From Diplonema papillatum (Eukaryota > Euglenozoa > Diplonemea > Diplonemida > Diplonemidae): DNA of 64,000 bases. Made by a program: the position numbers and the translations under genes. Shown piece after piece: positions 10,646 to 21,567 of this stretch. The notes beneath the pieces are model-generated. The model saw only the letters and a list, made by a program, of their open reading frames with translations, had not been told where the DNA came from and ran no database searches. Every line of letters starts with the position of its first letter. Within the stretch, counting starts at the first letter, position 1. The DNA is taken from the NCBI GenBank assembly GCA_030068145.1, contig JAPJBO010000245.1, positions 62,001 to 126,000 on the forward strand, read 5' to 3'.

Positions 10646-10753
10646 CACGGTGGAATCCAGCTTCAGAAAAGCGGGTGGCATGCGCACTTTTCGGGGAAGA
10701 CTCGTGCACACATCTTTTAACTCCCCAGCTTCCGAGGCTGGACTCCGCCGCAC
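10646..10753 (+). mobile_element. Foldback MITE, family M, copy 4
   Basis: The left end CACGGTGGAATCCAGCTTCA and right end GAGGCTGGACTCCGCCG are the family inverted repeat. Inner AAGCGGGTGGCA and CTTTTAACTCCCCAGCTTC are also shared. Confidence 0.65.
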
Positions 10754-10908
10754 CAAACCGGACCCTTGCCCTAAGCCAGCCCAATTGAAGACCCGCCTGG
10801 CCGTACTTGGATGTGCAACGGGGGTGTTCGTGGGGTGTACTTGCGAAGTTCAGGGGAAGTTCAGTATTACTGTGGATACACCACTAGATGCCGAAGACCA
10901 TCACCTAT

Positions 10909-10976
10909 GCGTTGTTCGGGTTCTCAACCTTGTTGGTACGTTTGAGTACCAACAAGGTTGAGAACCCAAACAACGC
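10909..10976. repeat. Long, nearly perfect inverted repeat (31-bp arms)
   Basis: GCGTTGTTCGGGTTCTCAAC continuing to TTGGTAC is followed after six bases by the complementary arm ending AACAACGC. There is one mismatch per arm. It could extrude as a stable hairpin and may be a solo inverted-repeat element. Confidence 0.85.
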
Positions 10977-11399
10977 ATTCGAAGGCCGCTAGTCTTTCAC
11001 TTATAGAAAGGAACATCACCATCTCCGCCCCCCAAGCAACTCCCGGATGGATAGATACACTTAGTGCAGAAGAAGACTTGCTGCTAGCATCAAACATGCA
11101 TAGACGCAGACTGCCCCTGGCGTGTCTGACACACAAAGCTGTCGTCACGAGTGGGAGGGGCCGAAAGACCGGCACTTTTTTTCACTTTTCTTGCAGTTTC
11201 GGGGGGACCGATTTAGGGAAAGGAGGCCAATTGATGCGGAGTGGTCTGGGGCGAGCCCTAAACGCTTTACGTTTCCTCGTTTCGAACCCCGGTTGCAGCC
11301 CGACGTTCTCGGATCGCATCTGCTGTTGCGCGAGGGGGGGGGCGGGTTCTGTTCAAAACGAAGGGTTTCGTTTCGATTTTTTTCTTTGTATAAGCACCT

Positions 11400-11800
11400 G
11401 CTTTGTAGGAAATGCTTGAGAAGACCAGTTGCTATAGATCAAAGGAGGTAAATGTGCCCAAATGTGACACACATGAAACACAGGTAAATTTGGGTTTAGT
11501 GGCAGGCGTAAGCGTTCAACAAAAAAGACCCACTTTGTGTAGTTGTATTGTTTTCTCCCCCTCTAGCCTCTTTCGAAATGAGCACAAGGCAGTCCCTCGA
11601 GTATTTTCGGACAAGAGAGGCCCGAAGCCAGCCAGGTCGGGAGCCGAAAGGAGGTGCACAGCCAGGGGAAAGCACACACGCAGCGGCTGGGAAACAAGAG
11701 GGAGGATTCTCCAACAATGAAACAAAAACGGAAACGAACGAACCGGGGGCTCTGCCCCACTCTCTCAAACGGGCAACCAACCAAAAGTCAGGGGCGGAAC
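11400..11800. repeat. Diverged relative of the 6345-6850 segment
   Basis: Shared order: GAGGTAAATGTGCC or GAGGTAAGGTGC, AACACAGG, CTTTGTGTAGTTGT or CTTTGTAGTTGT, and GCACAAGGCAGTCCCTCG or GCACGACAGTCCCTCG. No gene is recognised in it. Confidence 0.5.
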
Positions 11801-11904
11801 CTTGGTTTAGTTTTCAGGCAGTACTGTCCGCCTTTTGTGCATGTTTGCAGATCCCGAGCTCATGGTGGCATCCACAGCAGCCCGCCTGATACACCGCTGA
11901 GGAG

Positions 11905-13380
11905 TGGTATTACCACGTAGTACGTATGATAACACCCATAATACATATATATTATGGGCATACGTACTCTGTAGGTAGTATGTAGGTACGTATACAACAC
12001 CAGTAGATACTACGGTGTGGTACTCTGTAGGTAGTATGTGGTACGTATAGATACTAGTATGTAGGTACGTATACACCACCAGTAGATACTACGGTGTGCA
12101 GTGTGGTACTCTGTAGGTAGTATGTGGTACGTATAGATACTACGGTGTAGGTAGTATGTAGGTACGTATACAACACCAGTAGATACTACGGTGTGCAGTG
12201 TGGTACTCTGTAGGTAGTATGTGGTACGTATAGATACTACGGTGTAGGTAGTATGTAGGTACGTATACAACACCAGTAGATACTACGGTGTGCAGTGTGG
12301 TACTCTGTAGGTAGTATGTGGTACGTATAGATACTAGTATGTAGGTACGTATACAACACCAGTAGATACTACGGTGTGCAGTGTGGTACTCTGTAGGTAG
12401 TATGTGGTACGTATAGATACTACGGTGTAGGTAGTATGTAGGTACGTATACAACACCAGTAGATACTACGGTGTGGTACTCTGTAGGTAGTATGTGGTAC
12501 GTATAGATACTAGTATGTAGGTACGTATACAACACCAGTAGATACTACGGTGTGCAGTGTGGTACTCTGTAGGTAGTATGTGGTACGTATAGATACTACG
12601 GTGTAGGTAGTATGTAGGTACGTATACAACACCAGTAGATACTACGGTGTGGTACTCTGTAGGTAGTATGTGGTACGTATAGATACTAGTATGTAGGTAC
12701 GTATACACCACCAGTAGATACTACGGTGTGCAGTGTGGTACTCTGTAGGTAGTATGTGGTACGTATAGATACTACGGTGTAGGTAGTATGTAGGTACGTA
12801 TACAACACCAGTAGATACTACGGTGTGCAGTGTGGTACTCTGTAGGTAGTATGTGGTACGTATAGATACTACGGTGTAGGTAGTATGTAGGTACGTATAC
12901 AACACCAGTAGATACTACGGTGTGGTACTCTGTAGGTAGTATGTGGTACGTATAGATACTAGTATGTAGGTACGTATACAACACCAGTAGATACTACGGT
13001 GTGCAGTGTGGTACTCTGTAGGTAGTATGTGGTACGTATAGATACTAGTATGTAGGTACGTATACACCACCAGTAGATACTACGGTGTGCAGTGTGGTAC
13101 TCTGTAGGTAGTATGTGGTACGTATAGATACTAGTATGTAGGTACGTATACAACACCAGTAGATACTACGGTGTGCAGTGTGGTACTCTGTAGGTAGTAT
13201 GTGGTACGTATAGATACTACGGTGTAGGTAGTATGTAGGTACGTATACAACACCAGTAGATACTACGGTGTGCAGTGTGGTACTCTGTAGGTAGTATGTG
13301 GTACGTATAGATACTACGGTGTAGGTAGTATGTAGGTACGTACACACCACCAGAAGATACTACGGTGCGGTACTACGTAG
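11905..13380. repeat. 1.5-kb satellite of about 78-94-bp units
   Basis: Units contain GTACGTATACAACACCAGTA, then GATACTACGGTG, an optional TGCAGTGTG, then GTACTCTGTAGGTAGTATG. Two junction types alternate (AGATACTAGTATG and AGATACTACGGTGTAGG), giving a higher-order arrangement. The left edge has an AT-rich palindrome (CATAATACATATATATTATG). Long open frames of Tyr/Thr/His on the minus strand are artefacts of the repeat. Confidence 0.9.
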
Positions 13381-15617
13381 ATACCATCACCTCTAGGATG
13401 TCCCTCGGGATGGATACCACGAAGTCTGGAGAAGACCGAGAAAAAGAAGTGACAAAGGGAAGAATTGGCATGACTTCTTCTGATGGGGGATGAAACGAGG
13501 GGCCGACCCTCGTTTTTGATCTTTTTTCACCGCGGTGTTCGGTGCAGCTCGTTCTTCTTTTTTGTCGCACGCGGATGCCACCATGCAGCGGCAAAAGTCT
13601 GGAGGAGGAGACGAGAGTCTCTCCCGACGAGCCTTAACTCCCTATTCCTCGCGGGTTTGGGAGCTGCAGAGTCGTCGCCCAGGGGGATTGCTTTTCGACT
13701 GCTCCGAACGTTTTTTTTGCCATGGGCATTGGATACACCACAGGACCGGATAAGAAACTGTCGCCACGCACGCGATAATACACTCCTTGATGAAGAACGG
13801 GCAAGTAAAGGCGAAGTAGACAAAACCTACAGTGCGAGGGGAAAACACGCAGACCGCGAGCCTCTCGTGATTCAAAGCAACGACAGCGCATCAAGGCATC
13901 CTGCGGGCGCCTTGCTCCTTTTCGAGGCTGCACTCACGGGTACACTCTGAGTATCGGATGCAGAAACACGTCCTGGCTGTGACCTTAGGTCACAGCCAGG
14001 ATACGTGGGGACGGACCACAATTCACTGCCCGGTGGCAGCAGGTGACAATCCCTTCCAAGCGCGCTAGCTAGATGGGTGGTATTGTCCCTTGACAGAGTG
14101 AGCCGATGCCTTTCATCCCACCTTTAAGACACGGCAGTGCCACGCATGCTCTCGACAGACGCTAGCGTCCGGCATTGTGAATGCGTGTTACAAGTGCGCT
14201 AGATGGGTGGGGTCAGCACAGTATTTTTCAGAATGCAAGTTTTTCTAGCGTTATTTTCGTTCGGTTTTGCGTTAACAATGCAATGTTGGTACTAAAAATT
14301 AGTTGTTGGCAGCGTACTACATGAAACTTACCAAAGCAGGTGAGTTCCGCTTTTGCGCACAAACAAAAGAAAGCGCCATACTATTTTTTTTCCAACGCAC
14401 GGCGTGCGCGTTCAGCTGGTTAAATTCGAAGCGCGTTTTTTTTATTCCACCCGGCAGGCTGCCACAAAATCAGCCGGGTTTTCACAGAGTAAAACTTGGC
14501 TGAGTCGCCCCTAGCGCGGTCGTACGAAGCCCGGCGGATTTGTGGGTTGCCCTACACACTAGTGGTGCGGCTTTTTCCTAGCTCAAAGTAGCGACATGGT
14601 TGAAGTTGCTGGGCTAGGGCCCTTTTGTGCTGTATTGGCGATACTTTTTGTGCTAGGTTCCGTCTTTTATTGTTTGCGGGTAGAATCCTAAAATGCTGTA
14701 CTCATGCAAGTATGTTAATCATCGGCCCCGTCAAGGCCGAGCTCGCCGATGGGTGAACAGAGCAAACAGGGCGGATTGCTTGTCTCGTATCGTGAACCCG
14801 CGTACGGTCCGGCTTCTTGCCAGTTTAGGGCACGCTGCTCATTTTCCCCCTGGTTGTCATTACTCAGAGAGAGTCCTTTGTTGGTGTGTGGTATCTGATC
14901 GACTTCCTTCTTGCTCACCCTGCTTCTTTCTCGGTTCGGTGTGCTGACCAGCCCACACTGGGTCTTAGCCTCTCGGATGTTGAATGCAGCAAGCAATATT
15001 CAAGGCCTATAACCTGGGATGGAAACCGATTGCTATTGGACGAACTAGAAGTCGCAGATCGAGTAAGACAAGAACAGAAGGGGGCGGGGTTTTTCACAAA
15101 TGCTGGTTGGCAAGGGGAGGTTTCCCCGGCATTGCATTACCTACGTATCATAATGGGCTTTAGTTTTTTGCGCTCCAGAGTATCCAAGCCGGTCCTATAG
15201 TAGTACTGAAGTTCCTGGCTCTTTTCGGTAAGGGTTGCAAACACCGAGTAGCAAGTGTGCAGATGCGTTCAAATCCTCTAACATTGCTTTTTTATAAGCC
15301 CCGGACTGATCCCGTGGTGTGTCGTACACAGAGTGTTCGACAGCTCTTGCAGCAGATAGGGATGGACATGGAGATGCACCGACCGTGGTAGACAGCGGCA
15401 GGAAATCGAGTGCAACTCTAGCCGGGGTAGTCATGGCTTTAACAAAGAAAGCAGCATCGCCGAGCGCCGGTATCGGTTTCGTAAACTCCCCAGGCTGGGG
15501 CCCAGCTGTGGGGGAAGATCCGGCAGGTATCTGGAGCAACGGCGAAGAACCGCTCAAGCCCCTGCGCCAGGCGATCTTGTTCTCAGTCACAGTTTCAACA
15601 AACGTGCGTGAGTGACT
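13381..15617. other. No recognisable gene
   Basis: Several open frames of 60-150 codons exist on both strands, but none shows a domain, coding-like composition or a phase-matched splice context. The only structure noted is the hairpin at 13967. Confidence 0.4.
13967..14007. repeat. Hairpin, about 18-bp arms
   Basis: CACGTCCTGGCTGTGACC is followed after TTA by its complement, with one extra base (GGATACGTG). The phrase CACAGCCAGG also occurs near 255 and 918, so it may be part of a dispersed repeat. Confidence 0.7.
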
Positions 15618-17787
15618 TCAGGCGTCGACGTGTGAGAGTGATCCGTCTGTCGGATAGATCGGCTCTGTGCATTGAGCCCCGTGCAAGGACGAGGGGTTGG
15701 GCGTGTCGCCCACATCTTCGACGACGATGTCAACAATCGAGCCACTTGGTGTGGAGAATGGATGGTCTGGGATGGTCCTGGCCAGAGGCGGCGTGTTGCC
15801 TCTGCAAAAGGGAGAAGTCGTCGGAGTAACGGCAGGCGACAGCTTCGGCAACGGGGGGGTACTGACGTCCTGGGGAGGTTGTTGCGTTGTGAGGGTCGTC
15901 GGGTAGCACACCATAGCTTCCAGGTCTTCTCTGCAGAGTGGGCACGCCGGGCTCGTGGTTTCCAAACAACGCTTCTTGCGTTGCTGCTTGACGTGCGTCT
16001 CTTCTATGGTCAGCGCACAGCTTCTGCAGCAGCAGATGTGGTTGCACGGCAGGAAAACAACCTCGACGGGCTGGTCGACGCACGCAACGCAGACTTTCTC
16101 TTCGTCCGCGTGCGTGATCGGGAGGTACCGACTTTCGTGCTCCGGCTCACTCCCGTTCTCGGGATAATCCTCACCGAAACGGTACTTCGCGACGATCTGC
16201 AAAGAAATGCGTAGTTTTGTTTTATTCTTTTACTTGTTAGGAAAGGAGGGTTTTCAGAAGGAAGCAAATACTCATGTGCCTAATTGAGAGAAACTGTACT
16301 GAGGCGCCCCCAGATGTTGTGGACACAGGAGATTCGGCTGAGATTTTCGGAAGACCAGCGCTACCCCTTTGCGGGCAACGAAATACAGTTGGACCATCAC
16401 TCTTCTCCAGACTCGGATGACGTCGTGCTTATGCTGAATTTGCCGTGGCCTCACGAGTACTTTCGCCAGGTTTCCAGACTCGGGCCAGAGAAAGTTTTAC
16501 TAAAGCGGACATCTCGCCGACTGCGGTGCTGGCTTCCAAATACCGGTAGCTTCAAATACACACCTTCGCAGGGGGCAACGGCTGCCCGTCCGGAACTAGC
16601 CTACTGTTAGACACGGCATGCTGGCGCCGGATTTGCATGCGATACAAGAACAGAACAGTGCACCCGATACAGCAAACTCCTGACAAGACCATTGCCAAGC
16701 CTACGGCAAGCCACATCGAATCTGCTGTTGGCTCGACCGCAAGCACCTGCGTGAAGGGTTCTACCTACGTACAACGTTCGAGTAATTGTTCGAATCGGGT
16801 CCGAGCCCTTTTGCAGTCGTTTTGCGCGGTGTGGGCTCATTTTGGGGTCCCCAGAAGCTGGGGTAAAGCGGGTGTCACCCCCGCTTTTTCGGGTGTCACT
16901 CGGGGCCGGAGCTGGAGTCGGGCACACCCTCTTTAACCGCAACCTCTGAGGCTGGACCTCCTACACCGTACACGTGAGTGAAGTCCTACTGTAGAGTAGC
17001 TGAATTTCAGATAGCTGGATCATGGGCATACCAAACCGGTCGCGCATGCGGTGCACTCTTCTCCGATGGTGGATCGAGAATTGTTTACAACGCGGGTGCC
17101 GATGAAGGAAAACCGCCCGCACGTGTTGGCGCTGCTTGCACTGGTCATATCACCGTGCATGCAACGCGCCGACGAGCAGCACCATCCGCAGCCGCCGACG
17201 GAACCTTCACGTGTACAGCTTTCACACGTTGAGAACAAGTTGCAGCGGTCAGGGCACAGCTCCGCACTGCTCACAACCGCACCAGCACAGACCATGTTCG
17301 ATTCCATGCACGAGTTTGTAGCGCAGCACCATGAACACCCTGCGGCACACGAATCGGTCCATGAGCAACTATCCCGGACACAGCCCCGGGTCGGATGGCA
17401 GCTCTCATCTGGCAGACAGCAGTCAACACTTGTGCGTGCACCCGGGAACAACTTGGAAAAGCAACAGTCGGTCCCCATAGGGCACCCGCCACCCATCTCT
17501 CCACTGTTTCCGGGGTCGCAGCAGGTGTACCCCGCCTTAAAACAGTACGCGATATCAGTGTCAACGCCACAGCAAACGGGACGAGCCGTACTGCACGTAG
17601 CCGTCGGGGTGCATCGCACTCGTGCCAGAGTGTCCGCCGTACGAACGGTTTCGGTAAACCCGTCCAGTTGTGAAGCTAGTGATCCCAGTAAAATCACCGC
17701 CGCCATGCCCCCTATGCCCAATCCTGTCAACGTTTGTTGCCTCTTTCTTTCAACAGTAAGAGCTCTCTCTGCAGAGTCAATTGCCAT
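15618..17787 (-). CDS. Cys-rich membrane protein with cytosolic RING finger (probable E3 ubiquitin ligase)
   Basis: Three exons join in frame: 17032-17787, 16564-16746 and 15618-16196 (505 residues). Introns of 285 and 367 bp have CACGCAG and TTGCAG acceptors, and all junctions are phase 0. Residues about 22-42 are hydrophobic (signal anchor or signal peptide). Residues 55-250 hold over 30 Cys in CC, CxxC and WCC patterns, as in granulin- or PSI-like extracellular modules. A second membrane segment (LAVGLAMVLSGVCCIGCTVL) lies in exon 2. Exon 3 has a C3HC4 RING at residues 349-401 (CVAC, then PCNHICCCRSC, then CPLC). The layout suggests a receptor-like E3 with lumenal Cys-rich and cytosolic RING parts; the substrate is unknown. 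The only in-frame ATG lies inside the end of transposon E1, so the true 5' end is uncertain. A MITE sits in intron 1. Confidence 0.8.
16825..16969 (+). mobile_element. Foldback MITE, family M, copy 5, inside an intron
   Basis: CCCAGAAGCTGGGG, AAAGCGGGTGTCACCCCCGC, CTCTTTAACCGCAACCTC and GAGGCTGGACCTCC follow the family order. It lies wholly inside intron 1 (16747-17031) of the RING gene and makes up about half of it. Confidence 0.6.
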
Positions 17788-18135
17788 TATAGTCCGTGTT
17801 TTGTTAGATTTTGCCATTATAGTCCGTGTTTCCTTAGATTTTGCCATTATAGTCCAGGTCGCTTAGATCTTTCCATTATAGTCCATGATCCTTAGATTTT
17901 GCCATAATAGTCCAGGCCCTTAGATCTTTCCATTATAGTCTGTGTTTCCTTAGATCTTTCCATTATAGTCCGTGTTCCTTAGATCTTTCCATTATAGTCC
18001 GTGTTTCCTTAGATCTTTCCATTATAGTCAGATCTACAGTCCTGTCCGCTGTGACCAAGATTGTGGGCAAGTTGGACCCAAGTTGGGACCCAAGTTGCAG
18101 GAATGCGTGGATGGTGAGTGCTGCTCTTGAACACG

Positions 18136-18625
18136 GCGACTCCGGGTGAGCATGAAATGTAAGAATGAGCTTTTCACACCAGTGCGGACCCTAAGTTGGT
18201 CCAAAATCCCACCCAAACTTGGACCCACAAATTTGAACCAAAACTTGAGCCCGAAACTTGGACCCAAAACTTGGACCCAAAACTTGGACCCAAAGCTTGG
18301 ACCCAAAACTTGGACCCAAAACTTGAATTCAAACCTTGGACCCAAAACTTGGACCCAAAACATGGACCCAAAACTCGGACCCAAAACATGGACCCAAAAA
18401 CTTGGAGTAGAAACTCTTGTTTTGGACCAAAAACTTGGACCCAAAACTTGGAGTCAAAAGTTTTGTTTGGGGGCCCAAGTTTGGGTCGGCTTTTGGTTCA
18501 AGGTTTGGGTCCAAATTTTGGGCCAGCTGTGGGTCCGCACGTTGGCGTGAAACGCCGGTCACGGGCCCCGGTACGTCTGCTGCCGCTTTTTGCATTCTTA
18601 CGTTTTCATGCTCACCTTTTGTTGT
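18136..18625. repeat. Fold-back segment carrying a 14-bp array
   Basis: Inverted arms (GGTGAGCATGAAATGTAAGA at 18136 and its complement near 18588-18620) enclose about 18 diverged copies of a 14-bp unit, GGACCCAAAACTTG (18230-18480). It lies in the left half of E1 and has no counterpart in the right half, so it may be a separate insertion. Confidence 0.65.
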
Positions 18626-18886
18626 TCAATGTGGCAATTTCTGCTGTGTTTGCCGCCAGTTCTATTCCGCCAAGGGTGAAATACCGAAACCGTACGGTTT
18701 TCTGAGTTTTTGCCCAAAACAGTACTTTCCCCCAAGTTTGTGCTCAAAAGATCACCGACATTGGGACCCAAACTTGGGACGCAAACTTGGGACCAAAACT
18801 TGGGACCCAAACTTGGGACCCAAACTTGGGACCCAAACTTGGGTCCCAAACTTGGGTCCCAAACTTGCTTGGGTACCAAACTTGGG

Positions 18887-20720
18887 GGGCCAAAACCCAT
18901 TACAGTATGTTATCCAAACTTTGAACCCATTACGGTACATGATCCAAACTTTGAACCCATTACGGTATGGTGCCAAACTTTGAACCCATTACGGTATGGT
19001 TTTCCAAACTTTGAACGAATTACGGTAGGTTCCAAACTTTGAAACCCATTACGGTATGGTTTTCAAACTTTGAACGAATTCCGGTAAGTGTAAAATTTGA
19101 CATTGTCTTGACATTGAAATTTGACGTTGTCAGTCGAGGTCTGCAAGTTGTTAACAACGCAGTGTAATTGGGCGACAAATTCATCTTCTGTGGTGACTCT
19201 ACAGTGCCACGTCAGTGGTCGATCAGTCAGACTCTAAGGCAGACGGGTGATGGTTGCAGCTACCATGTCTTCAGTAGGCCGATCCTAAGTCATCATCCTT
19301 CTGCACCGCAGTAGCAACAGATTCACTTTCATCTCCAATTCGGCGACCTCCGAAATCCACGTTCAACGCAAAGATGCGGCGTTAGACTACCGTCACTACG
19401 GCTCATGCTGGCCGAGCGGCTGTGTGCTGCTGCTAGTAAACCTCGTGATCAGCAGGCACTGAAACCTACGGCCACGTCCGGATTGTGATTGGACCGGAAG
19501 AAGAGTCATGCTCATCGAGCTGCTTGCCACTTAGCCGCACCGTTGCGACAAATTTAAGAACAAAGTTCACAATCAGAAACGAAAGGTAAACCTGATCATT
19601 GTGGACGCATTTTGGGAAGCTTTGGAACGTTCGCGCCATTCGCAGATGATTCTGTCCATCACTTGCGTCAACAGGAAGGCAAAAAGAGAGAGATGAGGAG
19701 GAGGAAGGGTAAACTTCATGATCAGCAGTGAAAGTTGGCAGGCACTGCCCCTACTGTAGTACGGCGACCTCGGAAGCTCAGTGGAGTACTCTTCTCCCTG
19801 TTGCGAAAGCAGGATCCCTACCGACAGCGTAGGAGAGGAATAACCACCGACGGCCCATTACAGGGGGGGGGCTAAATACAACGAGCGCCCGTTGTATTCA
19901 AAGCGTCAAGCTCAAAATGCAGGTTCGCGGCAGAACGTGGTCTTCGAACACAACTGTTTTTCCATGCTAATCAACCGTGGGATTCTGCCCCCGTACAGAG
20001 GGAGCAGTTTTCGAGCAGCATTTGATACTTCGCAGTCGGTCTGAGTCCGCGACTCTGACTCCGCGAGCGTCACTGGATCCGGAAGTAGCAGCGGCGTTTC
20101 AGCCACAGGGTCGACTCGAGCGTGAATCGGACAAGCCGAATCGGAAGTGGACTCGTCGGGACCTCCTCCCATGAAGTCTGATGACGAGTGACGGAGGGCC
20201 CGGACCGCCGTCCGACCTGCTGGACAGGGAAGGAAGGCATTGGACCGGACCCCGGGGTGGGCGGATCGGGGGCGAGTGCGCCGCAATGGTGGTTGCCATG
20301 CACCGACTCTTCTTCAAACCCGAGCACTTCCCCTGGGGATGCATCTGTGCGAGGTCCTTCAGAAATCGAGAGGTCCAAAGCAAGCAGCCAACGTCGAGCA
20401 TGTGCCAAAAGACACAAACTGGATCCATCGACGCCAACTTCACATCTATGATCTCTCTCCACGTCCGCTTCTACGTATCTCGTTGGTGTTGGGCTTATAA
20501 CCTGACAGTGACACCGAAATGCTCAAACTTGAGAGTCAAAGTTTACAAATCATGCCGGAATTGGTTCAAATTTGGAACCTCACCGTAATGGGTTCAAAGT
20601 TTGAAAACCATACCGTCATGGGTTCAAAGTTTGGGACCATACCGTAATGGGTTTCAAAGTTTGGACCATACTGTAATTCGTTCAAAGTTTGGATAACATA
20701 CTGTAATGGGTTTTGGCCCC
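18887..20720. mobile_element. Transposon E1b nested inside E1
   Basis: Ends are perfect inverted repeats, GGGCCAAAACCCATTACAG on the left and its complement on the right. The 9-bp sequence AAACTTGGG flanks both sides (18878-18886 and 20721-20729). Inside each end are about six oppositely oriented units of roughly 30 bp (CCAAACTTTGAACCCATTAC with GGTATGG). It is inserted in E1's own 14-bp array, splitting it. The core, 19090-20570, has open frames of up to 135 codons but no domain I recognise. Confidence 0.85.
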
Positions 20721-21194
20721 AAACTTGGGTCCCAAACTTGGGTACCAAAGTTGGGTCCCAAACTTGTCTAATCTAAGGAATCACGGACTATAATGGAAAG
20801 ATCTAAGGAAACACGGACTATAATGGAAAGATCGAAGGAAACACGGACTAGAATGGAAAGATCTAAGGGCTTGGACTATAATGGCAAAATCTAAGGAACA
20901 TGGACTATAATGGCAAAATCTAAGGAATCGTGGACTATAATGGAAAGATCTAAGAATCGTGGACTATAATGGCAAAATCTAAGAATCGTGGACTATAATG
21001 GCAAAGTTCCCCTCTCTGCAGGCACCGCATGCGTCACTGGCACCCACAACTCTCCCACAGTGTTGAGGCCAAATTTTGAGCAAAATTCGGATTTTTTTTG
21101 GGATGGAAAGAGCTATTCACGGCGCGTATCGGCACCTTTTTGGACACTTTTTGCAGTGATGCCCCGCGATTTGGAATGGGGTTTTTTGGGAGGG

Positions 21195-21302
21195 GCAATT
21201 GCATGCTTACTGACCTGGAGGCCCGGGTTCGAACCCTGCCGAGGACACTTTTCCGGCCGAAAAGATTTTCGGGTTTTCGAGGCGTAATGTGCTGAAAATT
21301 GT
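21195..21302 (+). mobile_element. tRNA-derived SINE-like copy S1
   Basis: The B-box-like GGGTTCGAACCC at about 21228 is followed by CACTTTTCCGGCCGAAAAGA and AATGTGCTGAAAATTGTG. The same order appears, diverged, in the minus-strand copy at 34437-34580. The upstream A-box region is weak here. Confidence 0.5.
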
Positions 21303-21423
21303 GTTTTTTCAATGTCCCCGGTATTTGTAATTCGAGTCAGCTTTTAGCAACGCCTGCTTCAACGCCCGCTTCAGGATCGTTTTCGCCCATTTTGAATCAA
21401 TTTTTTTTTCTCTGGCCGCAGAC

Positions 21424-21496
21424 GCCTCCCTAGCTCAGTCGGTAGAGCGCAAGGCCCTTAACCTTGTGGTCGCGGGTTCGAGCCCCGCGGGAGGTG
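21424..21496 (+). tRNA. trnK-CUU: tRNA-Lys (anticodon CUU), copy 1
   Basis: A complete 73-nt cloverleaf: acceptor GCCTCCC with GGGAGGT (one G-U pair), D-arm GCTC...GAGC, anticodon stem CAAGG/CCTTG with loop CCCTTAA (CTT anticodon), T-arm GCGGG-TTCGAGC-CCCGC. There is no intron. It is followed by T5, a Pol III terminator, and then within 75 bp by a 14-bp satellite. It is identical to the copy at 58385. Confidence 0.97.
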
Positions 21497-21567
21497 CTTT
21501 TTCTGTGGCTTGGCGAGTCAATTCCTGTGTTCTTGTTTTCCGTGCTCGTGCTGGCCCTCACGAAGCT

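Larger units (their letters stand above)
17774..21011. mobile_element. Transposon E1: TIRs, terminal ~30-bp arrays, 9-bp target duplication
   Basis: The element is flanked by CTCTCTGCA at 17765-17773 and again at 21012-21020. The left end is GAGTCAATTGCCATTATAGT and the right end is the complement of GGGAACTTTGCCATTATAGT. Just inside are oppositely oriented arrays of a 25-30-bp unit (CCATTATAGTCC plus TTAGATCTTT or similar), at 17780-18030 and 20772-21005. Inward lie 14-bp arrays based on CCAAACTTGG (18765-18886, continuing at 20721-20766), interrupted by the second transposon E1b. No transposase is recognised, so it is probably non-autonomous. The 9-bp duplication suggests a Mutator-like, Merlin or KDZ-type transposase, but I cannot assign one. 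Confidence 0.85.

Noticed and set aside
11905..13350. Tyr/His-rich repeat protein on the minus strand
   Set aside because: Short frames with interrupted units follow the satellite period; there is no start context or splice pairing.
18765..20766. The CCAAACTTGG blocks on either side of E1b as inverted terminal repeats of E1
   Set aside because: They are one array in one orientation, split by E1b, whose 9-bp duplication AAACTTGGG comes from the array itself.
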